A stretch of 64,000 bases of DNA from Syncephalastrum monosporum B8922 (taxonomy: Eukaryota; Mucoromycota; Mucoromycetes; Mucorales; Syncephalastraceae), in assembly GCA_000697355.1 (NCBI GenBank), contig JNEN01000922.1, forward strand, positions 1-64,000. The letters are read 5' to 3'. The position numbers were made by a program, and so were the translations under genes. Below the pieces are notes generated by a model. That model ran no database searches, was not told where the DNA came from, and saw only the letters and a program-made list of their open reading frames with translations. How positions within the stretch are numbered: position 1 is the stretch's first letter; each line of letters begins with the position of its first letter. This document shows positions 24,310-37,971 of this stretch, one piece after another.

Positions 24310-25742
24310 ATGATATCCCGTTCAGCACAACCACCGCAATCTTTGGATCCAGCCGACTTATCCCTCGTTACGTACGCCAATGGGCTTGACAACCTAGTAC
24401 GGCGCCTCAAGAGAGAAGACATCCTCGACTGTCTCGACGAATGGGACGCTCACCCGGAGATCCGACCAAGACACGCGCACGACGCCAAAGCCTTGGAGCA
24501 TTACCCAAAGGAGCGACTGATTGAACATTTGAAGCTTGGCTATGTAACTATCTAGACAAAGCAAAGCTGTCAATGTGCCTCGTTCTGACTCTTTCACGCT
24601 CTTTTGCTAGCCTAAAGGTCTCACGAGATTCCAAGCTGCACGTATTTCACTGAAAGGTAAGGTAGCCTTACCTTTTTGCTGTAACACCATGATTGACTTA
24701 TGCATCACGGTCTAGTCACCGAAACATACAGTCAAAGCCGAGCATGGTCGTTCTGGGAACTGCAAGAAAAGGAAGATGCACAGTTACAAACGTACCTTTC
24801 GCGCGACACAATCAGGAAACGGATTGGTGAAAACCTGGTCGGATGGTATCCACATGCGGTAAGTAGACGAGAAGCACGGATCGCAGGAATATGGACATGG
24901 AAGGAGTAATACGGGACATAGTACGTCTTTACTGCTGCGCACCAGGAACTGGGTGCCTGGTGGATCACCATCACCGTTTACGAGTCCCAGACACCCAACG
25001 AATTTCCAAGAAACGGCTCCGTGCACTTCCTCTATTTCCCTGATACCCCCTACCTTCTTCAAAATGGCCGTGTCACCGGCGGCAAACCCTACATACAGCA
25101 TGCGATCGCCACCGCCTTTGATGCAGCGTCTGTAGAGACTAGCACTCTCTCGACAAACAAGCTGAAAGATATCATCCCGCTCATCAAAGAGAGGAACTTT
25201 TCCGGCTCGTTCAAAGACTTCAAGATCCATGATGCTCAAGAGAACCCCTTGGACTTTGAGCAGCCAAAGAAACGCGCCAAGGTCGCCAACTACGTGCAGA
25301 CGCGTGATCAGACCCGTCGTATCGTTCCTGTCGACCGAGACTTGATCGAACAGCGGGCTGCGATGGAGCGGGATCTCTTTCACGGCAGTCTGACCAAGGG
25401 GTTGAAAAAGATTGAAATCGAGGTGCGCTTTCACAACGAATGGGACTCGTACGCCTGTGTGCTTATCTTGTACTCTATCTACAGTGCCACATACCCATCC
25501 GGCTGAATGAGTCGGATCCGCAAGAGGCGGACGACCCATTTGATGTCAAAATACTGATGCGGGGAGACAGTATCATGGAAGGGCTAAAAGCCATGGCGAA
25601 CCGGGGGATCCTCGACCCACCCGTGCCGGACTACCTCGTCGACCTGACTAGTCTGGGTCTCCGAAAGGTCTATATCAATGAGCAGGGTGAGATTATGCAA
25701 GAACTCGACGAAAATGACGCAAGTCGGAATCCCTTGGAATAA
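24310..25742 (+). CDS. Kinetochore protein CENP-N / Chl4
   Basis: Five exons: 24310-24543, 24611-24656, 24716-24858, 24922-25422, 25485-25742; 393 aa, within the family's usual size. The N-terminal helical region (LVRRLKREDILDCLDEWDAH, then ERLIEHLKLGY) matches the pyrin-like domain of CENP-N. The middle has WWITITVYESQTP, the strand pattern seen in CENP-N as 'VWIRIAWGTQY', then HFLYFPDTPYLLQ. The C-terminal dimerisation part has IRLNESDP, DVKILMRGDSIMEGLKAMAN and GILDPPVPDYL, which parallel the human 'LIKFSSPHLLEALKSLAPAGIADAPLSPLL' region. CENP-N/Chl4 belongs to the inner-kinetochore CCAN and in animals and yeasts reads CENP-A nucleosomes. Recognition is by pattern only. Confidence 0.82.
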
Positions 25743-26192
25743 ATTCACCTATCGTCATCGTACAAATCATCTGTCAATACGCAGCAATACGGACACATGC
25801 CCTCCGTCCTGTTGAGAATAGACAAAACCAAATCTAGAATACGAAGGTGCTGGCCTTCTGCCTTGTATTCATACGTAAAATGCAAAATAAGCGGCTGCGA
25901 AAGGGACGACGCGAGAGGGAGACAAAGATGTATGTACAGTAGAAACGAACCGCAGCAGAAGCAGCAGCAAAGAGGTGCCTCAATAGGCCAAAATTCATCG
26001 TAGGGTGTGCGTTGTCTTCAGATTATTAATGTGCGTGTGATGTCCCTTACATTTGATTTGTAAGGCAGTGCAGAAGCAGCACTGAATTTATTTGGTAAGA
26101 CCGAAAGATGTCATATAAATTGCCCAGTCCAGGCGTACCTGTTCATGTAAAATCGTCTCTCTTTTTTTTTCTTATTTCTCTTCACATTCGCC
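25743..26192. other. Intergenic
   Basis: 3' flank of CENP-N and 5' flank of glutaredoxin. A TATAAAT-like motif (26111-26120) and a T-rich leader (26160-26175) precede the glutaredoxin start. Confidence 0.5.
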
Positions 26193-26571
26193 ATGGCCGC
26201 CGTTACTCAGGGCATCAAAGAACTCGTCAAGAAAGCAATTGCTGACAACAATGTTATGGTAAGCTGCTCAATGGTGCAATGCGAACAAGGACTGACAGGT
26301 TAGGGTTGTATAGATCTTTAGCAAGAGCTACTGCCCTTACTGCACGGGTGCCAAAGATCTGTTTGGTGATCTCGATGTCAAGTTTAATGCGTACGAACTC
26401 GATACCCGAAAGGATGGCTCGCAAATTCAGCAAGCCCTGGCCGAGCTGACGGGCCAAAAGACCGTTCCCAACATTTTTATCAACCAAAAGCACATTGGCG
26501 GCTACAGCAACCTCGACGAGCTCTATCGTAATGGCAAACTCGAGTCGCTCGTCCAAAAAGCGAAACTGTAG
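26193..26571 (+). CDS. Dithiol glutaredoxin
   Basis: Two exons (26193-26258, 26314-26571), 107 aa, the typical length of cytosolic class I glutaredoxins. The active site is CPYC (C29, C32), followed by the cis-proline motif TVPNIFI and the glutathione-binding GGYSNLDEL. The enzyme reduces protein disulfides and mixed disulfides with glutathione in the cytosol. No targeting sequence is visible. The N-terminus (MAAVTQGIKELVKKAI) is a normal first helix. Confidence 0.95.
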
Positions 26572-26669
26572 ACCCTCACTCATAGATCCTGTAATCCGTG
26601 TATACATAGGTGCGAGATAGAGATATCCCAATGACGTTGGTATATTAAATGTAATGTATTATGTTAAGG

Positions 26670-27209
26670 TCATGAAGAAGAGGCAGAGGAGGAAGGTGAA
26701 GGTCCAAAGGTAACGAATTTTGGGTCGAGGGGCAGACCCGTAGCAGGGTCGATGTTCTAAAGTGTCGTGATATCACGAAATTGATGAGCAACTCGCGGTC
26801 TGTGCATAGAAAAGCTTATTCTTCTTACATTCTTTTTCAAGAGTCGCTGCTGTCGAATCAGGCGTGCCTCGTCAAACGAGCACTTTTGCTTCTTCATAAT
26901 CTTTAGGATTTCCTCCTTGTCTTTCAGGCCAGCCCGGTGGTCGTTCTGGTCAATGTTTTGGGATTCAAGGTCAAAGTGAGTGCTGGACAGGCCGTCTTCG
27001 ATATCATCCTCGAAGGAGCCAATCGACGTTGGTAGCAGGTGGTAGCCTAGTAACCGATTCATTTGGTTCGCCCCTCGATTGGCGAGATCGGCTATTCGCT
27101 TCCGCAGCAGAAAGCATACTGGGTTCCTCGGTCAGAACTTATACATAGGATATTGGGAGAGACAGTTACCTATTATTATGATTACGAGAATGGCAAGAGG
27201 GATGAGCAT
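26670..27209 (-). CDS. DUF2015/UPF0357-type single-pass membrane protein
   Basis: Three exons on the minus strand: 27209-27170, 27118-26829, 26756-26670; 138 aa. The 40-nt first exon joins through the acceptor ending at 27119 to give the N-terminal membrane helix MLIPLAILVIIIIVCFLL followed by basic residues. Then come LLPTSIGSFEDDIEDGLSS, an 'FDL' segment, RAGL, and the conserved EEILKIMKKQKCSFDEARLI, ending in the LPLDPKFVTFG signature. This order is that of the fungal DUF2015/UPF0357 family (yeast YCL012C group), whose function is unknown. Without the short first exon the protein would lack its membrane anchor. Confidence 0.8.
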
Positions 27210-27664
27210 GGCTTGAGAGAAAACAGGAAGAAGTACGGGCGTTTGCTCGCTCGTGCCAAGCTCTCCACCCTTCCATTGTATAATTCAAGTGCCGCACCTC
27301 ATTATACCAGCCTTGGTACCCTTCCATTTCTGTTTTCTGCGGCAAAACCATAAATAGATTCGTCCTTTCTCCTCTTTCCTTTTCACCCGATCAAAACTGC
27401 TTTGTAAATTGACTGTTTAGAAAGCATGGGAAACTATCGATAAAATAAAACTGGATGCTCCTGTGTATGCACAATAAATAGAGGTTCTACTTGTGATGCT
27501 GTTACAATGTACCTTTGGGTTCGAATACAAAATGGCACCTGCTAAATCAATTTCAAAGAATGGGATGTGCCTGCCTGTGGACTGGGTACAAGCCTCGTTG
27601 CCTCAAAAGGCAATCTTTTTTTTTTTCTTCTTCTTTTCGTTCTTCCTGGTCAAAAAACCCTCCC
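27210..27664. other. Divergent DUF2015 / PRMT3 promoter region
   Basis: No gene supported; a minus-strand frame (27166-27351) overlaps the DUF2015 first exon and shows no pattern. A T-rich leader (27617-27645) precedes the PRMT3 start. Confidence 0.5.
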
Positions 27665-29763
<2,099 letters not shown>

Positions 29764-30461
29764 GCATTTTTATTTTCTCTTTTTCTTTGAAAAGCATCCA
29801 TGTAACATATTGCATATTATAGCAAGCTTCCATTTCTTCTTTTTTCTTTTATAATATAAACGATTAAAAGTCTATCTGTTCGACGTGTGTTTTGACGTAC
29901 ACACTCCCTGCCTTCATTTGTATTAAATTCACCTCCACGGTTCTACATCATTGGCAGCAGGAATTATTTGCTAGTAGCATGTGCCCTTCCGCCCTGCGTA
30001 TTGTGTTTGGAGCAAGAGCAGTAAGGATATGATCAAGATTGGAGTTTCTTGAATAGCTGCGGGCTCTTAAAGCTTGTCTCATCTGTGACATGTTCCAGCA
30101 ACCAGGGCGCCCCTCTTTCAATCGCAATCGCCTGCCACACACCGCCACCGGCGCCTCCTATGTCACCGTCCAGCAAATATACATATTACTCGTACAAGAA
30201 TCATGGATGGCATCGTAGACCGCCAGTAATCCTTTCACTGCCAAAGCTTTGTCTACTTTGCGATTCTGCCGGTGCCTGCCTTGGCGCGAAAATTGATTCC
30301 AATATCGCATTCATAAAACCGCACTAAACTAGATTATAGGATGCTTGTCAGAATCACAGAAAAGTACTGTCCACGCACTTGCATCCTCTATGTCCTACGC
30401 TTCTCCCCGAGTGTGTCTAAGCAAATGGCATCTTTTCTATTGGATCGTCCGTATACGAGCC
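29764..30461. other. Intergenic, AT-rich, start of the gene-poor block
   Basis: No gene recognised. Short frames on both strands lack domain features. Confidence 0.45.
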
Positions 30462-30800
30462 TCAGTGCCCACTTTCATAAGCGTCCAAAGAGGTCACCAG
30501 GCCATCAAGAGCTACCAAGTCATTCAATGCAAGCGGACGGTAGTGTCTAAAAGCAAGCAACATACATACGAGCAGATGGCTATGGTTGTCGACAAATGAA
30601 CTGCTCAACATTCGCACCGCATCTGTAATCTCGTAGAAGCATTGGATAGTCTCGATGTTAAAGCTTTGTGCAGCGGTTGCAGAATTCGTCATGCGTGTTT
30701 TTGTCGATACGACTGCGAAGTGCAGCACGCATTTCATTTCGTCCGCAGAGTCACGTAGTCTTTGTCGATATTCATATGTGACACTGAGAAGGTGCTTTCA
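30462..30800 (-). other. Exon-like minus-strand frame of unknown family
   Basis: A frame of about 110 codons stays open from near 30800 to the stop at 30462. It reads as ordinary soluble protein (YEYRQRLRDSADEMKCVLHF, later FNIETIQCFYEITDAVRMLS) with balanced helix-like composition, unlike neighbouring random frames. No start with good context and no clear splice partners were found, so it may be a relic of a gene or of a mobile element. I do not recognise the family. Confidence 0.3.
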
Positions 30801-31418
30801 TTGGAGCGGCAGCTTGTGTTCAGACTAATATAGTACAACGCACAGACCACATCATCTCCGTATTTTATATGCTATGTGACGCACCAAGACTTCTACTGGA
30901 GCTGCTGTGTGCAAGCTTAATACAAGACGCATCACAGTATTGTACATCACTCTGTAACCAACGTCTTTCATGTACGGTCTATTTGTATGCATACAAACAT
31001 GTACACGACGCGTAGCAACTCAAAAGTTTATTCTATATCTTAACCATACCGAAACAAAGCACTGTACCGTTTTACTTTGCGACTTTGACAGACCTCGCCC
31101 TCTTTTTGTCTGGAAGCAAGAGTTCATTTTACACACACAGAAAAGCAAGAGGACATCACGCGATCACGCATCTGCTTTCTCTTTTGACGATTTCAACTTG
31201 AGAACACTGCGCAGGTGATGAGCCTGCCAGGGGTGGATATTGTCAACCATCAGAAACAGTCAGCCCCCCACCGTCGTCGACATCAGGAACGCCCACCGGC
31301 CCATAAAATGCAGCATATCATACACTGCGTTCGTAAGCCTTGCATGCACCGTAACACCGATACCAAAATATCGTCCGGACTACGAGGACCTGATCAGCGC
31401 GGGTCGGGAACTTGGAAT
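30801..31418. other. No gene recognised
   Basis: AT-rich sequence. The part at 31300-31345 resembles, on the minus strand, the membrane-tail coding segment at 31440-31485 (see findings). Confidence 0.4.
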
Positions 31419-32368
31419 CTAGAAAGCAGACGTGACGAAGGCCCACAAGATGCATAATATCAAATACAGTATTGCGTTCAAGGCACCCGGTGTGGGCGTG
31501 GGTTGGGACCTGGATTTGGGCTGATCAGGACTCTGGTTGGCTGGAATATACACACGGAAACACAATGGTACCGCTGCAATGTTGTGCTGGAGCTTGTGCA
31601 TCTCTGTTGTCAGGTAACAGGATGGATGGCGGTCGCATGGGAAGGTAGTTAGAGGCCTGTGTGCAGTGCAAGGGCTTGGCTGGGGATGATAAACAGTAAT
31701 AAATCAATTTCTGCGCATGGATGAATGTGGTGAATTACCTGTTCTGATGTCTATATGCGTGAATGGTGGCGTGGCCATCAGCATAGAGTGCGTGCTGCTT
31801 TTTGGTCAGTGTGCTGTGCTGTGCGGTCTTGTGTTACCGGACTCGAGGTGCAAGTGGGCATGTTTGAGTCTGCAGCGCGTCATGCCGGTCGGCGTGCGGC
31901 AATCAGAATCTGCATGATTATAACTCAGGGACGAACCTTTTGACGGCTTCTGTCAATGCTTGCAGCCGTAACAGAAAGATCCTCGTTGAAAGACTACAGG
32001 AAAGAGAGCGTGTGAATGGAGACTAGAAAGAAGAAGAAACAAGAAAAAAAATCAGTGCAAGATGGTGACCATCCAATGCTGTTTATATGTGATACTCGGC
32101 ACCCATCGTCATCTTGGTTCAGTGAGCGCCCACCATGGCTTTCGTTTCACCTTCAGCGGGCTGAAAAAGCAAGAACAATTTGAGTTGAAGTAAAAGATTT
32201 GGAATGATCGAGTGGTTGGGGCACGTACCTCTTTCCCTTCACCGGATCATGGTCAGATGCAACGCGATCGGTCAAGTGATCCTTGATGATCCTTGTTCTG
32301 TCTACGGCAAGGAGCATACGTGGCAGAGATGGGAGACACAGGAGTAAAACGGACGCCTGGCGATGCAT
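31419..32368 (-). CDS. Possible secreted or membrane-anchored protein, exon structure unresolved
   Basis: The minus strand offers an N-terminal signal-like exon (ATG at 32368: MHRQASVLLLCLPSLPRMLL, then a charged segment, donor GTACGT near 32231). A middle exon candidate follows at about 32000-31940 (NEDLSVTAASIDRSRQK, flanked by a pyrimidine tract with AG and by GT). The terminal segment ends in a hydrophobic stretch (GALNAILYLILCILWAFVTS) before a stop at 31419, the layout of a GPI-anchored or tail-anchored protein. The pieces share a strand and a plausible order, but I could not join them in one frame with confidence. It may be a decaying gene. Confidence 0.3.
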
Positions 32369-35149
32369 CTTTGCTCCTGGGCGCGTGGGGATGAGAGAGC
32401 AGAAGTATCTGGTGTTGTCAGTCGGGACTACTTAAAATTTACATGACTCGACTACCCCCACGCTTCGTTATAAGGAAATACAGAGCAGAGGGCATAGAAA
32501 AGTGTAATGGATATAATCCACATGGTGTACGAAGTTATTGAGCCTCGTTAACTATCTATCTTGATTAGTGATGCATTCAAATCATATCATTTCGTTTTGT
32601 TTTGTTCATTTCTTACGTATACACCATAAAAGAATCCAAGGTAAACACACTAGCCATGATACGAACTTAATCCTGTCGACCTGATCGGCAAGGAAGCTTT
32701 TGATAGTGGAAACCGATGTACTGTATATATTACTGTATGGTATAGTACTTTCTCGTTTTGAGAAAAGGTACGTTACAAATGGCTCTTGTCAGGCTCTGTT
32801 TTTACTTCCAGTGAATGGCGTGACTCGTGATTGTTTAAGCGATTCCCTCGGTCGTCATTAAAAGACTACGATTCATAAGCGCCGGTCGCGTTAAGTTGCA
32901 GATGTAATGGCCAGACCCGTATCAAGACAGCCAGACTAACTTCTAATATCAGAATCAAGCGATGTCTCGCTACTACAAGATAGTACCGCAAGCCAAGGAG
33001 TCAAAATACCCAGAAGCGCTATATATTTTGCAACAAAAATATTTATTCAAAGTAAACAAATGCCCAAGGCAAATGCTTAATGGGCCATATGGGAGAACGA
33101 AAGGGGCGGAAGGAAAAAGGAGCAGAATGATGCATCATCGATGCCAGTTCCTACCTATGCGTGTACTCTTTTAAGAAAGTAAACTCGCTGAATGGAAGAA
33201 CAGATTCAGGCTGTACGAATAGACCGAGATTGTATCGTTGGATTTGTAAGATGGGAAAAGCCAGGTATAAATTCTGCCAGAAGATACTTGCGTCTCCCTT
33301 GACATTGCCTGATATCGTACATTTGCATGAAAACACGTGGCATATAGCTGAGGACGGAGAAAAGGGCCAAGAAACGCATGATGCTAAACACATTGACACC
33401 TTTTGACTATAACCTGTCGCAGATATTGTAGTATATAACAGTATGCGATTTTGATTCCGCGTCATTTTCGTTGAGAAAAAGGCTTTGGAATGATATTGCA
33501 CCACAAGAGTAGCACCTGAGACGTTCGTATATATTATTCTTGAGCGGCAATGACTATTTCATCGGGCTTGCCCAAATTTTTTGTAGACGTACTTCATATC
33601 TCGGATTGTTGTGAATACCTTCATTTCGTCCCAGTGGGATCAGTGGAAGGGGTACGTGAAATGATAGACCACAGCAAAAGAGGAAAGACGCCTGACTAAA
33701 TCTTTATAATCTAGTAATGGATTGTTTTTGAAGTCTTCTTCCTTGGCAAATCGTGATACACTGCTTTATGCATGGCGCGCTTCTACTTTCAACACTACCC
33801 ATTGGTAAAGGTCATCCAAAGTAAGGTCTTATGGTATGTTCATTCATAAACACATGATTTCTGTCGCTGATTATGCAATATGCGTGGGCTACTATGGTCC
33901 TAAGTGTGAAGCCAGGCCTTCATTCATGCTAGTAAAGAAACCAAGTAATACTTGTGTAAGAGATTTTATTTGCACAAGTGAATATTACTACTCAAAAGCT
34001 TAAGGTAGGTGTGCGCGAATGCAAGCTTTGCGAAACGATTCACAGATTACACAGCCAAGATTTTACTCATAGTACGCTTTATGCGCGAGTGGTCCGTACT
34101 ACGTATGTATGGTACCAAGCGACACGACAAAGTATATTTCTGTGGGCCCTTGATGAAGAACTGGGGAAGCCCCCCACTTGTATTTGCCTATTGTGCCGTT
34201 GGGGCTCTACGTACCTTGTTGACTTGAACTCACCATTTTCAAGACTTGTGGAGGTTATGATTCAAAGTTATCCTTTTTCCACAATCCACAAATCGTGGAT
34301 AGACATAGAGAGTAGTGTACCCTAATAACACAGATTTCAAAATTTCGTGCAATGGCTGCTCAGTGTGGATCGATAATACTACAGTATGAGCAGTATCCAG
34401 ATATCACACGAAGGGGCATGTAAATCGGGACATATACGTAGTTTGCTACAAAAAGAAAAAAATATTACGTTAAATGAAAGCGATATATTTAGGACTCAGG
34501 GTACTACCGTTGCAAGAAACTTACTTCTAGGTAGGAGGGTCTTCAATTGAATTCTCACGAAACAAATTCATATGCCAGTGTTGCTGAGTTCCTGAAGTCT
34601 GCTACAGGCACTGTCTTCTATTCCAGTTCATCCTATTGATGTTGAGATATATATACGGATCGAAAACTATAGAGTCACTACCGTAAATGAAGTCTCTGTA
34701 TTGCAGATAATTGTCATGGCATAATTGACATTCATGATAGAACCATGTACTTGTATTTTTGGAGAATGCATTTCCCCAGACCCATACATCTGGATCTACG
34801 CCTCGAACGTTAGCAGTGTGTGACACGTAACAGCAAATCACACATGACGATTCATTTTAATTTAGTGCTAGGTTCCACAGTTTAGAACTGTATTTTCGCG
34901 GGAAGAATAGCTTGAACTCTGCAGAAGATGTGCTATACTAACATGTGCTTTTCCACCTGCGCGGAACAATTTTGCCCCGTATTGTCTTTAAGGCACTCTC
35001 GGCAGCGAACTGGGTATGTGTGGATTACTTTGTGTTCTACGTTCAGCTAGAGCTCACGCTAGAACCTTAACGGTATATAAATGTTGAGGAGCTTTGTTCT
35101 TTTTAATTATTTACGTGCTTAGCTTCCTGACTTCATTCAACTTTCAATC
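32369..35149. other. Gene-poor AT-rich block
   Basis: About 2.8 kb without a supportable gene. Frames such as 33978-34325 (+, 115 codons) and 33151-33504 (-) show no domain or signal. A TATATAA box at 35074-35080 belongs to the next gene. Confidence 0.45.
35074..35080 (+). promoter_or_regulatory. TATA box of the phospholipase B-like gene
   Basis: TATATAA lies 70 bp upstream of the ATG at 35150, a suitable place for a fungal TATA box. Confidence 0.4.
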
Positions 35150-36862
35150 ATGTTGATCCCTCCTTCTTTCCTTGCACTTGGTGCTTTAATCACAGCTACG
35201 CTGGTCAACAACTCCCATGCAAAGTCGGTCACGGCAATCTCAGAGTGTCCTGCTCTTACGGCACGTAGTGGCCCTGCTAATGCTTCTGATCTTCGTCCAG
35301 ATGACATCAAAGTTATTGGCGCACTTGGTGACAGGTACAGCGATCTTATTTGAAAGTATGCGAATATAACACTTCCTTGTATATATCCAGTATCATGGCC
35401 GGTTTTGCTATGGAGGGTATGGACCCCGATGGCACAGGTCTGCTGAATATTAGCTCCGTCAATGAATTCCGTGGTCAGAGCTATGGCGCTGGTGGTGACC
35501 CTGGTGCTGTCACGCTCCCGAATTTTGTTAATCACTATAACTCGAGCCTGAAAGGTGCCTCGGTGGGAGAACATCTTGTAGAATTCTGCCAAAGCGACAT
35601 TTGCCTGGACTTTTTCCGTAAGGATCCTTCAGTATACATTATAGTAGCCTAATTTTACTCATTGTTCAATGTAGGCTTTCCGAAAAAGGATGTACTCAAT
35701 TCTGCTCTCAGTGGTGCCATTGCCCAGAATCTGGATACTGAGATTGATTTTCTTATTCATCGTAAGTGAACGGGGAGGGTATTACGATATTACAGGCTAT
35801 CTGATTCGTAGTGTTCACATATTAGAGATGAAGAATCTTCCTGGTGTCGACTACCAAAATGACTGGAAGATGATTAGCATCCAGATTGGCAGTAAGTAGC
35901 CACATATTAGAAAGATAGTATTAAAAACATACGTATGTACTTATCTGTCTCTAGGCAACGATCAATGCGCGTCATGCTTGACACCTTGGTCTAGCAAGGT
36001 CACTGCTGACAAATATGGACAGTATGTTGAGGCGGCAATTCAGCGTATTCAGAATGAAATTCCCCGCACGCTCGTCAACCTCTGTAAGATTTCCGCTAAC
36101 TTCCTAGTAACGTGTGTTTAACTGAGTTTACCGCATCTTAGTGGGCGTGTTCAAGGTTTCACCAGTATATTATCTCACGAAGAACCAGTCCGAATACTGT
36201 CATCCTCTCCTGAACCAAGACCAGCTTCAGTTTAACCGAATTGAATGCTCCTGCTTCTTTGAAAATGGCAAGGGCCTTACAAATATGGACACTCTCGTTG
36301 ACAGTAAGTTCTACAAGTCAATATTTAAGAATTATCAATGTGGAAAAGAAAATTAACGGCATTTTTTGTTATGTAATATAGATTACAACAGTAAATTGGA
36401 GGCTATCTACAAAAAGTATCAGAGCCAAAATAATGAAAGCTTTGCGCTCGCATATCAGCCGGCAAATGTAGATGTTTCTACATTTCCTGTAGACGTTCTT
36501 AGGTACGTAGAGAAATAGGAGGAAGTGCTTGATTCCTATAATCGAGAAAACATATTAACACTGCGAACTATAACAGCAATGTCGACTGCTTTCATCCCAA
36601 CACCAAGGCTCATTCATGGATTGCCAGAGTAAGGGCAATATTGAGAGAAGAAGAGAAATTGTATCTGACTTATTCCGCCTTGGTATTTAGATCATTTGGA
36701 ACAATCTGTTTATCAAGCCTGCCAGCAAGCCGACGAAGTTTACTTATGACGCTAGTCAACAGGTATGTTATGCTTGTAGTCATAGCTGCTGTATTGATTC
36801 TATTATCCTCCCTCTACTTTTAGATTTATTGTCCTACTGACGACGACCGCATTTGGGTCTAG
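35150..36862 (+). CDS. Secreted GDSL-family phospholipase B-like lipase
   Basis: Ten exons: 35150-35334, 35391-35617, 35675-35761, 35826-35891, 35955-36083, 36142-36303, 36382-36502, 36577-36628, 36691-36762, 36824-36862; 379 aa. The N-terminus (MLIPPSFLALGALITATLV) is a signal peptide. SGNH/GDSL blocks are present: block I IGALGDSIMAGF with the nucleophile Ser, a Gly/Asn block (RGQSYGAGGD), block III IQIGSNDQC with the oxyanion Asn, and block V VDCFHPNTKAH with catalytic Asp and His. This combination fits phospholipase B1-like enzymes, which remove fatty acids from phospholipids outside the cell. The nucleophile serine codon (AG|T) is split by the first intron. The gene stands alone in an AT-rich gene-poor stretch. 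Confidence 0.92.
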
Positions 36863-37468
36863 CTCGTTAGATACGCCGTTACTGTGCGCGCTCTTTGTGT
36901 AAACTTGCTCGCCACAGCTTCTACTTGAATAAGACCAGCATGAGTCACTACTAAATTACTAATAAACATACTATCCAGGCGACTGCCTTGTTCTACTCGT
37001 TATCATGACTTCTATTTCGCTCGCGACCCATGAATTCTATTTTTTTACAGGTTTATTCAATGGAAAGCTAGCTGACTCGGTGATTTAAGTCAAGCTGACG
37101 TTTCTCTCTCCATCCTGTCTGATTTGGTCCGCCCATCTCATGCTGTCCAGTGTCTTGGATATGGTGCGCGCCTTCGTGTATGTCTACCTTGCTTCTTTTT
37201 GTCCATCGCACCATTTGCACCTACATCATTAATATCTACGTCGTATGTCATGGCGAAGCATGTAATTGCTGGCATAGATCTGTTCAGGCGGTGCCTGGTA
37301 GTCGAAATACGTCTATCACGCACTTGTATTGAATGTGAAGCAAAGGACAAGTATCGTTCAACCAAACGGAGTCATATAATTCTGGAGCATGAGTTATTGG
37401 AAAGGCAACAACCCAGGATACAAAGCGCAAAAGTTGCTCAATGGTAAACTTCGTAGACTTCGCACAAC
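36863..37468. other. Intergenic, no gene recognised
   Basis: Frames at 37124-37447 (+) and 37138-37365 (-) overlap and neither shows a recognisable pattern or a standard start. Confidence 0.4.
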
Positions 37469-37971
37469 CTGTCTCGTGCAGAACGAGGCTGCCTTTATCA
37501 ATACAAGTAGAGTGAAAATATATGCATCGTTATTGTTGACCATGGGTGGGGCGACAGGATGAATAATCGCAGTTCTTGGTATCTTCGCACACGATATTCG
37601 CAAGCATTCACCCAGAAACTTCTCACCTCAACATGAACGCAGCTTCCGATTTGAAGGACTACGAGTCCTGTGTCGTCCGTCGTTTGCAAGAAGTGCACCA
37701 GGTAAATTTGGCTCACTGCCACTAGTTCATATACTGTATGCGGGTCCAGCACCAGAATAGGACGGTTGAGCGTCATAGATCGCAACCCAAAACAGTAGCG
37801 GGCTATAAAAGAAGTAAATTTATAAAAGAAGTAAATTCAGGAAGCTATGAGAAGTAACTGCATAGCTAACGAGTAAGGTACTTACGATCTTCTTGATTGA
37901 TGTCCTGGTGAGTCTCAGTGGCAAGGTACTCAGTGTTCTTCCCGATGATTTCGAAAAAAATGGTGGTTGAA
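37469..37971 (-). CDS. Unidentified multi-exon gene, incomplete
   Basis: Three minus-strand blocks join in phase: 37971-37886 (acceptor CTATCAG before it, donor GTAAGT after it), 37802-37627, and 37582-37469 (through a 44-nt intron with GTGAGA donor). Together they read TIFFEIIGKNTEYLATETHQ, then YCFGLRSMTLNRPILVLDPH, then VYELVAVSQIYLVHFLQTTD and AIIHPVAPPMVNNNDAYIFT, which looks like real protein with strand-helix alternation. The first block has no ATG, so an upstream exon is needed, and I did not find a secure 3' end. A perfect 17-bp tandem duplication sits in its first intron. I do not recognise the family. Confidence 0.4.
37804..37837 (+). repeat. Perfect tandem duplication of 17 bp
   Basis: TATAAAAGAAGTAAATT occurs twice in direct succession, inside a putative intron of the minus-strand gene next to the acceptor. 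Confidence 0.9.
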
